DNA from: Bettongia penicillata ogilbyi
Lineage: Eukaryota > Chordata > Mammalia > Diprotodontia > Potoroidae
Length of the DNA: 64,000 bases
Assembly: GCA_023548195.1 (NCBI GenBank)
Contig: JAJHZJ010000013.1
Coordinates: 3,357,001 to 3,421,000 of the forward strand
Reading direction: 5' to 3'
The position numbers were made by a program, and so were the translations under genes. Every line of letters starts with the position of its first letter. Within the stretch, counting starts at the first letter, position 1. A model generated the notes under the pieces. It ran no database searches. It saw only the letters and a list, made by a program, of their open reading frames with translations, and had not been told where the DNA came from. Positions 44,301-55,561 of this stretch are shown here, in pieces.

Positions 44301-46922
44301 TTTGATTCTTCTATCTTTATCCTGATAGTTATATCAGTTTTTAGCTTTTTATCTACTGAAGTAAGTACCTTGAATTCAAAATAAACGCATTTTGGCTATC
44401 ACCCTACAGAGAAAACTAAGAAGAAATATATGTAAAGGGCAATACTCCACATATCTTATCTATAGGAATGGAGTCAATACAACCTATGCTAGTTACCTGG
44501 GAGATAGTTACAAATACCCCATTCTCCATTGCTCTATTGGCCAAAATGGAACGTTTATTGGAAGATTACTCAACAAATACATGGAATACTAAGAAGGCAT
44601 TATACAGTCAGGATTGATTCTTTGTACTGTCTCCATGCCCTATATCATGTTGTCTCTATCTTTTTCCTCCATGTTATATCAGTATTAAGTGTTTGATCTA
44701 TTGAATTCCATAGGAAACAAAATAACCACTTTTTGGCTATTATTCTACAGAGAAAACTGTAAAGTAGTATATGTAAAGGGTAATCCTCCAGATATCTTAT
44801 CTACAACAATGACCTCAAAACAAGCTATTCTAGTTACCTGGGAGAGAATTGAAATTACCCCTCTCTCCATTGTTCTTTTGGTCAAAGGGGAAACTTTCTT
44901 TGAGATAACTCAAAAAATACACTGAATACTGAGAAGATTTTATATTGTCAGGATTAACTCCCTATTCTGTCTCCAAGCATTATATCATCTTGACTCTTCT
45001 AACTATTTCCTGCTTTTTATTTCAGTACTTAATGTTTGATCTGTTGAAGTCCATAGGAATCAAAATAAACCCATTTTGGCTTCTAATCTAAAGAAATTGT
45101 CTGAAGTAATAAATTCAAAGAGTAAAATTCCACATATCTTATCTACAGTAATGAACTCAATACACGCTATTACATTTACCTGGGAGTTACCTGCAAATAC
45201 CCCTTTCTCCATTGCTCTATTGTCCAAAATGGAACACTTTTTCAAAGAGTCTTCTACAAATATTGTGTACTAAGGACTTTTGAGATAAGCAGCATCAGGT
45301 CACGCCACTATATACAACGATGTGAAGAGTTACACTGGAGTACTCATTTCCTGGAAGTTTTCTCAATATTTAAAGTGTCGCCCATTGTAGTCCTTGGGGC
45401 ACCGAATAAGCACATTTTGGCAATGACGCTGAGGGTTGCAAACTCGGTAGTGTTACATGTGGTACACTACCAGTCACATATGAACTGAATGAATAAAACT
45501 AAAAGAAGACCCTTTTCCTTGGCAAATACATGAAAATCACATTCTGCATTGGTCTATTGGACAATTTGGAAAGATTTCTTGAAAGAGAACTCAACAAATA
45601 CATTGAATACCAAGAAGATATTATGTTGTCAGTTTGCTTTCCTGTAGTGGCTTCATGCACAATAGCAACTTGCTTCTTCTATCTTTTTCCTGCTTGTGAT
45701 ATCAGTATTTAGTGTTTTCTTTCTTGTAGACCATAGGAATCCAAATAAAGGCATTTGGCAGTTCAGCTAAAGAGAGTACTCTGAAGTAGTCAATGTAAAG
45801 GATAAACCTCCACATATCTTATCTACAGCAGAGAAATCAATATAAGCTATGCACTTTACCTTGGAGATACTTGGAAATACACCATTCTCCATTGCTCCAT
45901 TGGGCAAAATGGAAATCCTACTTCCAGAATACTCAAGAAATACATTGAATACTAATTGTCAGCACTGACTCCCTAAACATTCTGCAAGTATCATATCACC
46001 TTGACTCTTCTATCTTTTTGCTCCTTGTGATATCAATATATATTGTTTTCTCTATTGGAGCCCGTAGGAATCCAAATGAACACATTTTGGCTGTTCACCT
46101 AAAGAGAGATCTCTAAAGTAATCTATGCAAAGGTAAACATCCACATATCTTATCTACAGCCGACAAGTCAATACAAACTCTGCTATTTACCGTGGAGATA
46201 GTTGGAAATACACCATTCTCCATTGCTCCATTGGTCAAAATGGAAATTGTTTTTGAAGATTACTAATGAAATACATTGGAATATCAGAAGATATTATATT
46301 GTCAGGACTGACTCACTAAAGTGTCTGCTAGTATTATATCAAGTTGACTCTTCTGTTTCCCTCTTGTGATAATTGTATTTCGCGATTGCTATATTGAAGC
46401 CCATAGGAATTCAAATAAATACATATTGGCAGTTCTCCTAAAGAGACAACTCTTTCTCTCTTTTTCTCTCTTTTACGTGCTTGTGATATCAGTATTTAAC
46501 TTTTTCCTACTGAAGCCCACAGGAATGTAAATAATCGCATTTTGGCAGTTCACTTAAGGAGACAACTATGAAGTAATCTATGCAAAGGCTGAACCTCCAC
46601 ATACCTTATCTATAGCAGGGAACATCATAAAATCGATGCTAGTGTCCTGGGACATACTTGAAAATACACCATGCTGCGTTGCTCCATTGGCGAAAATGGA
46701 AGGTGTATTTGAAGAAAACTCAAAAATTACATTGAATACTAAGAAGATATTACGTTGTCAGCACTGACTCCCTAAAGCGTCTGCAAGTATTATATCAACT
46801 TGACACATCCCTCATTTTCCTGCTTGTGATATCAGTATTTAGCTTTTACCCTACTGAAGCCCACAGAAATCCAAATAATGGGATCTTGGCAGTTCACCTA
46901 AAGAGACAACTCTGAAATAAAT
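40641..46922 (+). repeat. Tandem satellite array, about 340-bp monomer, left array
   Basis: About 20 diverged monomers. Each class-1 unit holds 'attgaagtccataggaatcc', 'aaataaacgcattttggc', 'acctaaagagaaaa', 'ccacatatcttatctacagc', 'gttacctgggagatag', 'ccattgctctattggcc' and 'atattgtcaggattgg'. The 'cattttggc' anchor recurs near 43,703, 44,038, 44,388, 44,727, 45,071, then about 45,405, 45,740 and 46,080, spacing 335-350 bp. A second class carries 'gtgaagagtttcactgcact' and 'gttgcaaactcggta' (42,100, 43,270, 45,300). A third carries 'actctgttcagctacctta' (41,000, 41,810, 42,650). No frame is conserved, so it is noncoding. Confidence 0.85.
41347..41396. repeat. (TA)n run of about 25 units inside a satellite monomer
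   Basis: A pure TA dinucleotide stretch replacing the 'cttctatctttttcctg' part of one monomer. Confidence 0.95.
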
Positions 46923-47098
46923 TTGTCCCCTTCCCCACACCAAAACACTGAGCATTCTAATATCACCTGTCACCAATCTGCCCTCTATTCTTTCATCCCT
47001 CCCTTCCCTTGTCCCCATCTTCTCTTTTGTTCTACAGGGCCAGATAACTTTATATTCCTCATTACATGTATTTCTAATTTCCTAGTAGCAAGAACAAT
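46923..47098 (-). repeat. HAL1 terminal 3' module at the satellite edge
   Basis: 'cactgagcattctaatatca', 'ccaatctgccctctattc', 'agggccagataactttat' and 'cctagtagcaagaacaat' match 37,920-38,095 in HAL1 copy 2, so this is the last part of a HAL1 on the minus strand, joined on one side to satellite and on the other to L1 ORF2. Confidence 0.75.
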
Positions 47099-47325
47099 TT
47101 TTGACAATTGCCGAAGTTGTTTCTTATTGCAACTAGTTTTTTACTTGAGTCTCTGGGATTCTCTAAGTAGATCATCCTATTCTCTCCAAAGAGTGATGAC
47201 TTAGTTTCTTTTTTGGCTGTTTCTATTCCTTCAGTTTCTTCACCTGGTCTAATTGCGACAGTAACATTTCTAGTACCATATTGAATAATAGTGGTGATAA
47301 TTGATGGACATCCTTGTTTCACCCC
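47099..47325 (-). pseudogene. L1 ORF2 RT-palm fragment, minus strand
   Basis: It encodes K-Q-G-C-P (47,319 leftward), a frame-disturbed SPLLFN block, V-A-I-R-P, then S-L-F-G-E-N-R-M-I-Y-L-E-N-P (47,193 leftward). FADD at 47,190-47,179 reads FGEN, so both catalytic Asp are lost. It meets a plus-strand ORF2 fragment head to head at 47,325. Confidence 0.8.
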
Positions 47326-47829
47326 TATCTACCTAAAGCCTTCAACAAGCATGATATGCAATGGGGATAAGCTAGATGCATTTCCAAGAGGATCAGGGGT
47401 GAAACAAGGATGAAGAAACTGAAGGAATAGAGAATCCCAGAGACTCAAGGAACAAACTAGCTGCAATAACAAACAACTTCGGCAAAGTAGCAGGTTATAA
47501 AATAAACCCACACAAATCTTCTGCATTCCTATGTATCGGCAACAAAGTCCAACAGCAAGAGAGAGAAAGGGAAATCCCATTTCAAGCTAGGGTAGACACA
47601 ATAAAAGACTTAGGAGTTTATCTGCCAGAACAAACCCAGGGACTATATGAACACAATTACCGGACGCTTCTCGCACAAATAAAATCACTTTTAAGGAAGT
47701 GGAAAAACACCAGTTGTTCATGGGCAGGCCGCGCTAATATAATAAAAATGACAATACTACCTAAATTAATTTACACATTGAGTGCCATACCAATTAAACT
47801 ATCCGGTAATCATTTTCTAGAACTGATAA
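47326..47829 (+). pseudogene. L1 ORF2 fragment, plus strand, with two internal deletions
   Basis: It runs from the region before K-Q-G-C-P to the RT C-terminal side (N-N-F-G-K-V-A-G-Y-K-I-N, then I-P-F-Q-A-R-V-D). Compared with 57,130-57,760 (its inverted partner, coordinate sum 104,959) it lacks the SPLLFN block (junction near 47,412) and the FADD region (junction near 47,430). Both are present in inverted form in the adjacent 47,099-47,325. Confidence 0.8.
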
Positions 47830-48349
47830 AATTTTTTTTTCTTTTGCTCCTTACAGTGATCATTCCCTGATTATATCTTAAAGATATCTATTCATTGAAT
47901 ATGCATACTGTCTCTCTAAGAGAGTGCCTCGAAATCCAAGTCCTTCCCAAACAAAGGACGAACACATCAGGTTGAGTTTCAGTAGAAGCCCCAGTTTTGT
48001 GGAAGAAGGTGCAGTAAGCCTGCCAGAGAGAGAAGGGGGATTCTGTTTTAGAAGGCTTGATCCATGGCTGGACAAGGTCGGAGAGTACCAACTCTTAGGA
48101 GCAGCTTTAGAACTAAGTAGATTAATGTTTGGTAGTCTTCACTTGTCAATCCAAGTGATCCTGGGAGTTTCACTTAGGGACATCATTTAAAGCTTTTTCA
48201 ATTTCTTTATTAAGAGGGGCCTAAGTATTTCAATTTCTCTCCTGTTGATCTGATCTGTTCACATTTTTAAAAATATTCATGTCTTTCCCTGAAATGGTTT
48301 CATACGTTGGAATGTTATTAAGCAAAATACCTCCTTTAAGTTGCTTGAA
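47830..48349 (+). repeat. Module D: SINE remnant plus unassigned sequence, left copy
   Basis: It starts 'cttttgctccttacag' and 'aaagatatctattcattgaa', matching the head of the SINE at 6,235, and soon reaches 'caaaggacgaacac', the SINE tail, so the SINE is internally deleted (47,830-47,970). The remaining 380 bp are unassigned except 48,215-48,262 ('gcctaagtatttcaatttct', 'gttgatctgatc'), which resembles the start of the ORF2 fragment at 50,577. Inverted copy at 56,612-57,129. Confidence 0.7.
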
Positions 48350-48673
48350 GTGTATGTGTGTACGTGTGTGTGCATGTTTGTGTGTGTGTGTATGCGTGCG
48401 TATGTGTGTATCTGTATGAGTTTGGGTGTGTATGTGTGTGTATCTGTGTCTGTGTGTGTATGTGTGTGTATGTCTATGTGTATGTATGTGTGTGTATGTG
48501 TGTCTGTATGCAAGCGTATGTGTGTGTATCTGTGTGTATATGTGTGGGTGTGTTGTGTGTATATGCATGCGTATGTGTGTGTATCTGTATGTGTGTATGT
48601 CTGTATCTGTGTGTGTATGTGTATGTGTGTAGGTGTGTAAGTGGGTGTATGTGTGTGTGTATGTGTGCATGTG

Positions 48674-48753
48674 TCATTACACGTGGAGCAGTTACAAACT
48701 GAACCCTGGTGATAAGCTCAGATGGAATCTGAGCACCATCATGGAGGCAAGTG
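48674..48753 (+). repeat. 80-bp island, copy 1
   Basis: Non-TG sequence 'tcattacacgtgga' to 'catcatggaggcaagtg', with hairpin arms 'gctcagat' and 'atctgagc' separated by gga. Confidence 0.9.
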
Positions 48754-49402
48754 TATGTGTGTGTGTATGTGTATGTGTGTGTGTATGTGTGTGTGTATGT
48801 GTGTGTGTATGTGTGTGTATGTGTATGTGTGTGAGTATGCGTGCGTGTGTGTATCTGTATGGGTATGTGTGTGTAGGTTTGTGTGTATCTGTGTGTATGT
48901 GTGTATGTGTGTACGTGTGTGTGCATGTTGGCGTGTATGTGTGTGTATATGTGTGTGTGTAGGCGTGCGAATGTGTATCTGTATGTGTATGTGTGTGTAT
49001 GTGCCTGTGTATCTGTGTCTGTATATGTGTGTATGTGTTTCTGTGTGTGCATGGTTGTGTGCATGTCTAGGTGTATGTATGTGTGTATGTGTGTGTATGT
49101 GTGCGTATGTGTGTGTATCTGTGTCTATATATGTGTGTATGTGTCTGTGTGTGTGCATGGTTCTGTGGATGTCTGGGTCTATGTATGTGTGTATGTGTAT
49201 GTATGTGTGTGTATGTGTGTATGCGTGCGTATGTGTGTGTATCTGTATGTGTGTATGTGTTTGTGTATTGTGTGTGCATGCGTGCATATGTGTGTATCTG
49301 TATGTGTGTGTATGCCTGTATCTTTGTGTATGTGTGTGTATGTGTATCTGTGTTGGTGTGTAAGTGTGTGTATGTGTGTATGTGTATGAATGTGCGTATG
49401 TG

Positions 49403-49482
49403 TCATTACACGTGGACCAGTTACAAACTGAACCCTGGTGATAAGCTCAGATGGAATCTGAGCACCATCATGGAGGAAAGTG
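49403..49482 (+). repeat. 80-bp island, copy 2
   Basis: Nearly identical to copy 1, hairpin arms intact, 729 bp downstream of it. Confidence 0.9.
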
Positions 49483-49690
49483 GATGTATGTGTGTGTGTA
49501 TGTGTATGTGTGTGTGCATGGTTGTGTGTATGTCTATGTGTATGTATGGGTGTATGTGTGTGTATGTGTGTGTATGCGTGCGTATGTATGTGTTTCTGTA
49601 TGTGTGTGTATGTCTGTATTTGTGTGTATGTGTGTTTATGTGTATGTGTGTAGGTGTGTAAGTGTGTGTGTGTGTGTCTGTGTGTATGTT

Positions 49691-49765
49691 TCATTACACG
49701 TGGACCCGTTACAAACTGATCCCTGGTGATAAGCTCAGATGGAATCTGAGCACACGGAGGCAAGT
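49691..49765 (+). repeat. 80-bp island, copy 3, short
   Basis: As copy 1 but lacks a few bases in the 'caccatcatgg' part. Hairpin intact. 288 bp after copy 2. Confidence 0.9.
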
Positions 49766-50203
49766 GTATGTGTGTGTGTGTGTGTATGTGTATGTGTGTG
49801 TGTGTGTGTATGTATGTGTTTATGTATGTGTGTATATGTATGTTTGTGGGTATATGTGTGCATGTGTATGTATGTGTATGCCTGCGTATGTGTGTGCATC
49901 ACTAGGTGTATGTGTGTGTTTGTGTCTGTGTCTGTGTTTGTATATGTGTGTATGTGTATGTGTGTGCCTGGTTGTGTGTATGTCTATGTGTATGTGTCTG
50001 TACATTTGTGTGTGTTTATGTGTGTATGCATGCGTATTTGTTTGCATCTGTATGTGTATGTGCGTGTGAATTGTGTGTGTATGCCTGCGTATGTGTGTGT
50101 ATCTGTATGTGTGTGTATGTCTGTATCTGTGTGTATGTGTATTTGTGTAGGTGTGTAAGTGTGTGCGTATGTGTGTGTATGTGTGTGTGTATGTGTGTAT
50201 GTG

Positions 50204-50283
50204 TCATTACATGTGGACCAGTTACAAACTGAACCTTGGTGATAAGCTCAGATGGACCCTGAGCACCATCATTGAGGGAAGTG
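50204..50283 (+). repeat. 80-bp island, copy 4
   Basis: It has 'gatggaccctgagc', so one hairpin arm is mutated. 513 bp after copy 3. Confidence 0.9.
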
Positions 50284-50576
50284 TATGTGTGTATGTGTAT
50301 GTGTGTATGTATGTGTGTATGTGTGTGTATGTGTTTATGTATGAGTGTGTATATGTATGTGTGTATGTGTGTATGTGTGTGTATTTGTATGTGTGTGAGT
50401 AGGCGTGCGTGTGTGTATTTGTATGTGTATGTGTGTGTATCTGTGTGTGTGTATGTGTGTACGTGTGTGTGCATGTTTGTGTGTATTTCTGTGTATGTGT
50501 GTGTATGCGTGCGTATGTGTGTGTATCTGAATTAGGGTATGTCTCTATCTGTGTGTGTATATGTGTGTATGTGTTT

Positions 50577-52584
50577 GAGGAGCCTAAGTATTTCATATTC
50601 TCTTCTGTTGATCTGATCAACAAAGGATGGAAATGATATCCTGCTAAAAGGCACCAGAGACAACGAAGCAATATCGTTACTAAACATGTATTCTCCAAGT
50701 GGTATAGTGTCCAGATACCTAGGGGAGAGGTTGGGGAGGTTGAAGGAAGAAATTGACAGCAAACCTATACTAGTGCGGGACCTCAACCTCCCCCTTTCAA
50801 TGCTCGATAAATCTAACCTAAAAATAGACGAGGAAAAACTCTAGATAAGGTAGATATGATAGACCTTTGGAGAAAATTGAATGAGAATAGAAAGGAACAT
50901 ACCTTTTTCTCTTAGGGAGAGAACAGGGAACATTTGCAAAGATTGACCACGTTCTAGACGTAAAAGTCTCACAACCCAGTGCAGAAAGGCCGAGATAATG
51001 AATGCATCCTTCTCAGATCCCAATACAATAAAAATGAGATGTAATGAGAGGCCATGGAAAGATAACCTAAAACTCAATTGTAAACCAAATTATCTAATCC
51101 TAAAGAAGGAATGGGTTAAAGAAGAAATCGCGGAAACAATCAATAACTTCATTCAAAAGAATGACAATAACGAGACAACCTATGAAATCTTGTGGGATAC
51201 CGCAAAAAGCAGTTCTTAGGGGAAATTTTGTACCTTTGAATGCCTGCATAAATAAACTAGAGAAAGAGGAGATCAATGACTTGGGCATGCAGCTGAGAAA
51301 GCTAGAGAAAGAACAAATCCAAAATCCCCAAGAAATTACCAAACTGGAAACACTAAAAATCAAAGGAGAGATTGATAAAAATGAAATTAAGAAGACTACT
51401 GAATTAATAAATAAAACCAATAGTTGGTTTTTGGGGGAAAAAAACTCGGAAAGTTGATGAAACTTTGGTCATGTTGATGAAAAAAAGAAAGAAGAAAATC
51501 AAATTACTAATATTAAAAATGAAAGGGGCGAACTCACCTCCAATGAGGAGGAAATTAAAACAGTAATTAGAAACCACTTTGCCCAACCATATGCCCACAA
51601 ATTCGATAATCTAAACGAGATAGATGCGTATTTAAAAAATCAAAACAAAACAAAAAAATTTGCCAGGATAAACAGAGGAGGAATTTGAATACTTAAGCAA
51701 CTCCATCTCAGAAAAAGAAATTGATCAAGCTATCAAAGAACTTCCCTAGAAAACAAATCTCCAGGACCAGATGGATTCACAAGTGAATTCTATCAACTCT
51801 TTCAAGAACAGTTAATTCCGATACTCTACAGACTATTTTTGAAAATTGGGGAAGAAGGATTCCTTCCAAATTCTTTCTATGGTGCAAATGCGTATCATAT
51901 TTGTAGGAGACAAAACATGTCCCAATCATGTACCTATTCGGAAAAACTTGGAAGAGACAGAGCAGAGAAAGAAAATTATAGACCAGTTTCTCTAATGAAT
52001 ATAGATGCAAAAATTTTAAACAAGATACTAGCAAAACGAATTCAGCATCTTATCACGAAAATAATACAGTATGATCTGGTAGGATTCATACCAGGAATGC
52101 AGGGCTTTTTCAGTATCAGGAAACCTATTAGCATTATTGATCATATCAACAACAAAACTAACAAAGACCACGTGATTATCTCAATAGATGTAGGAAAAGC
52201 TTTCAACAAAACACAACCCCCATTCCTATGAAAAACACTGGAGAACATAGGAACAGAGGGAACTTTCCATAAAATAATTAAGGACTATCTACCTAAAGCC
52301 TTCAACAAGAATGATATGCAATGGGGATAAGCTAAATGCATTTCCAAGAAGATCAGAGTCGTGAAACAAGGATGTCCATCAATTATCACCACTATTATTC
52401 AATATGGTACTAGAAATGTTACTGTCGCAATTAGACCAGGTGAAGAAACTGAAGGAATAGAAACAGCCAAAAAAGAAACTAAGTCATCACTCTTTGGAGA
52501 GAATAGGATGATCTACTTAGAGAATCCCAGAGACTCAAGTAAAAAACTAGTTGCAATAAGAAACAACTTCGGCAATTGTCAAAA
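50577..52584 (+). pseudogene. L1 ORF2 fragment (endonuclease end to RT palm), plus strand
   Basis: It starts within the endonuclease domain (N-D-I-L-L-K-G-T-R-D-N, 50,632), has L-V-R-D-L-N (50,770, Gly of GDLN changed to Arg), I-D-H-V-L (50,943), a linker with M-N-A-S-F-S-D-P-N (50,998), [11 protein letters not shown] (51,969), RT motif [10 protein letters not shown] (52,181, first Asp kept) and K-Q-G-C-P (52,364), then FGEN in place of FADD (52,493-52,504). Stops at 50,842 and elsewhere. A unique insert ([12 protein letters not shown], 51,894) is shared with the inverted copy at 57,130-59,468. It passes straight into a HAL1 3' module at 52,585. Confidence 0.85.
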
Positions 52585-52765
52585 ATTGTTCTTGCTACTA
52601 GGAAATTAGAAATACATGTAATGAGGAATATAAAATTATCTGGCCCTGTAGAACAAAAGAGAAGATGGGGACAAGGGAAGGGAGGGATGAAAGAATAGAG
52701 GGCAGATTGGTGACAGGTGATATTAGAATGCTCAGTGTTTTGGTGTGGGGAAGGGGACAAATTTA
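52585..52765 (+). repeat. HAL1 terminal 3' module, inverted copy
   Basis: Mirror image of 46,923-47,098: 'ttgctactaggaaattag', 'ctggccctgtagaacaaaag', 'gggcagattggtgacaggtg'. The same junctions to ORF2 and satellite are kept. Confidence 0.8.
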
Positions 52766-55561
52766 TTTCAGAGTTGTCTCTTTAGGTGAACTGCCAAGAT
52801 CCCATTATTTGGATTTCTGTGGGCTTCAGTAGGGTAAAAGCTAAATACTGATATCACAAGCAGGAAAATGAGGGATGTGTCAAGTTGATATAATACTTGC
52901 AGACGCTTTAGGGAGTCAGTGCTGACAACGTAATATCTTCTTAGTATTCAATGTAATTTTTGAGTTTTCTTCAAATACACCTTCCATTTTCGCCAATGGA
53001 GCAACGCAGCATGGTGTATTTTCAAGTATGTCCCAGGACACTAGCATCGATTTTATGATGTTCCCTGCTATAGATAAGGTATGTGGAGGTTCAGCCTTTG
53101 CATAGATTACTTCATAGTTGTCTCCTTAAGTGAACTGCCAAAATGCGATTATTTACATTCCTGTGGGCTTCAGTAGGAAAAAGTTAAATACTGATATCAC
53201 AAGCACGTAAAAGAGAGAAAAAGAGAGAAAGAGTTGTCTCTTTAGGAGAACTGCCAATATGTATTTATTTGAATTCCTATGGGCTTCAATATAGCAATCG
53301 CGAAATACAATTATCACAAGAGGGAAACAGAAGAGTCAACTTGATATAATACTAGCAGACACTTTAGTGAGTCAGTCCTGACAATATAATATCTTCTGAT
53401 ATTCCAATGTATTTCATTAGTAATCTTCAAAAACAATTTCCATTTTGGCCAATGGAGCAATGGAGAATGGTGTATTTCCAACTATCTCCACGGTAAATAG
53501 CAGAGTTTGTATTGACTTGTCGGCTGTAGATAAGACATGTGGAGGTTTACCTTTGCATAGATTACTTCAGAGGTCTCTCTTTAGGTGAACAGTCAAAATG
53601 CATTCATTTGGATTTTTAAGGGCTCCAATAGAGAAAACAATATATATATATATATATTACAAGGAGCAAAAAGATAGAAGAGTCAAGGAGATATGATACT
53701 TGCAGAATGTTTAGGGAGTCAGTGCTGACAATTAGTATTCAATGTACTTCTTGAGTAATCTGGAAATAGGTTTTCCATTTTCGCCAATGGAGCCAATGGA
53801 GAATGGTGTATTTGCAAGTATCTCCAAGGTAAATAGCATAGTTTATATGATTTCACTGCTGTAGATGATATATGTGGAAATTTATCCTTTACATAAACTA
53901 CTTCAGAGTAATCTCTTTAACAACTGCCAAAATGCCTTTATTTGGATTCCTATGGGCTACAAGAAAGAAAACGCTAAATACTGATATCACAAGCAGGAAA
54001 AAGATAGAAGAGGCAAGTTTATGATACATGCAGTTTAGGAAGTCAATGCTGACAATGTAATAACTTCTTAGTATTCAATGTGTTCGTTCAGTAATCTGCA
54101 AACACAGTTTCCATATTGGCTAACAGAGCAATGGAGAATGGTGTACTTGTATCTCCCTGGGAACTAGCATAGCTTGTATTGACTTCACTGCTGTAATATA
54201 AGATATGTGGAGGTTTACACTTTGTATAGATTTCTTCCTAGTTCTCTCTTTAGGTGAACTGCCAAGATGCGTTCTTTTGAGTTCCTATGGGCTTCAATAG
54301 AGAAGAACCTAAATACTGATACCACGAGCAGGAAAAATATAGACGAGTCAAGATAATATGATACATGCAGACAGTTTAGGGAGTCAGTGTTGACAATGTA
54401 ATATCTTCTTAGCATTCAATGTATATGTTGAATAATTTTCAAGTACATTATCCATTTTAGACAATGGAGCAATGGAGAATGGTGTATTTGGAAGTATCTC
54501 CCAGGTAACTAGCATAGATTGTTTTGACGCTGCTGTAGACAATATATGTGGAGGTTGACACTTTGCAGAGATTACTTCAGAGGTATTTCTTTAGGTGAAC
54601 TGCCAAAATGTGTTTATTTGGATTCCTATGGGCCTCAAGAGGAAAAACGCTAAATATTGATATCACAAGCAGGAGAAAAGATAGAAGAGTCAAGTTGCTA
54701 TTGTGCATGAAACCACTGCAGGAAAGCAAACTGACAAAATAATATCTTCCTGGTGTTCAATGTCTTTGTTGAGTTGTCTTTCAAGGAATCTTTCCTATTG
54801 TCCGCTAGAGCAATGGAGCATGTGATTTTCATGTATTTGCCAAGGAAAAGGGTCTTTTTTGGTTGTATTCATTACAGTACATATGTGACTGGCAGTGTAC
54901 CACATGTAACACTACCGAATTTGCAACCCTCAAGGTCATTGCGAAAATGTGCTTATTCGGGGTCCCAAGGACTACAATGGGAGACACTTTAAATATTGAG
55001 AAAACTTCCAGGAAATGGGTACTCCAGTGTAACTCTTCACATCGTTGTACATAGTGGCGTGATCTGATGCTGCTTATCTCAAAAGTCCTTAGTACACAAT
55101 ATTTGTAGAGGAATCTTTGAATAAGTCTTACATTTTGGCCAATAGAGCAGTGGAAAAAGGGGTATTTGCAGGCAACTACCAGGCAAATGTAATAGCGTGT
55201 ATTGAGTTCATTACTGTAGATAAGATATGTGGAATTTTTACCCTTTGCATTTACTACTTCAGAGATTTTCTTTAGAGTAGAAGCCAAAATGGGTTTATTT
55301 TGATTCCTATGGACTTCAACAGATCAAACGTTAAATACTGAAATAACTTATCCCCAGGAAATAGAGAGAATAGTCAAGATGATATAATGTTGGAGACAGA
55401 ATAGGGAGTTAATTCTGACAATATAAAATCTTCTCAGTATTCAGCGTATTTTTTGAGTTATCTCAAAGAAAGCTTCCCTTTTGACCAAAAGAACAATGGA
55501 GAGAGGGGTAATTTCAATTCTCTCCCAGGTAACAAGTCTAGCTTGTGGTGAGGTCATTGCT
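52766..55561 (-). repeat. Tandem satellite array, about 340-bp monomer, right array (inverted)
   Basis: About eight monomers in reverse orientation, for example 'gaactgccaaaatgcg', 'ggattcctatgggcttcaa', 'gatatcacaagcaggaaaa', 'caatggagaatggtgtattt'. A class-2 monomer at 54,770-55,090 mirrors 45,270-45,560. The array stops at 55,561 at 'gaggtcattgct'. Confidence 0.85.

Larger units (their letters stand above)
44830..47325 (+). repeat. Inverted repeat IR1, left arm
   Basis: Reverse complement of 52,358-55,561. Positions 46,923-47,322 mirror 52,361-52,760 (coordinate sum 99,683) and look essentially identical. The match continues through the satellite to about 46,200 with few mismatches, then weakens outward with monomer-sized indels. 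Confidence 0.85.
48350..50576 (+). repeat. TG-rich array with higher-order structure, left
   Basis: About 2.2 kb of TG/TATG/TCTG steps on the plus strand. Phrases such as 'atgcgtgcgtatgtgtgtg', 'tatctgtatgtgtgtatgtc' and 'gtaggtgtgtaagtgtgtg' recur, often 100-150 bp apart, and the last precedes each 80-bp island. Long frames rich in Cys, Val, Met and Tyr on this strand, or His and Thr on the other, result from the dinucleotide content and are not genes. Confidence 0.9.
52358..55561 (-). repeat. Inverted repeat IR1, right arm
   Basis: Reverse complement of 44,830-47,325 (see there). This arm is longer by roughly two satellite monomers. It includes the end of the ORF2 fragment, a HAL1 3' module and the satellite. 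Confidence 0.85.

Noticed and set aside
40641..46922. Centromeric satellite with CENP-B box
   Set aside because: I saw no sequence fitting the CENP-B box by eye, so a centromeric role is not supported by sequence alone.
48474..49661. Long open frames of 100-230 codons in the TG array on both strands
   Set aside because: They consist of Cys/Val/Met/Tyr or His/Thr/Ile repeats dictated by the TG or CA steps, overlap in all frames and cross the 80-bp islands without respect for them.
48350..50576. CRISPR-like alternation of islands and spacers
   Set aside because: Spacings are irregular (729, 288, 513 bp), the intervening sequence is TG repeat, and all other content is vertebrate.
48350..50576. 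Telomeric or interstitial telomere repeat
   Set aside because: No TTAGGG units; the T and G pattern is TG, TATG and TCTG.
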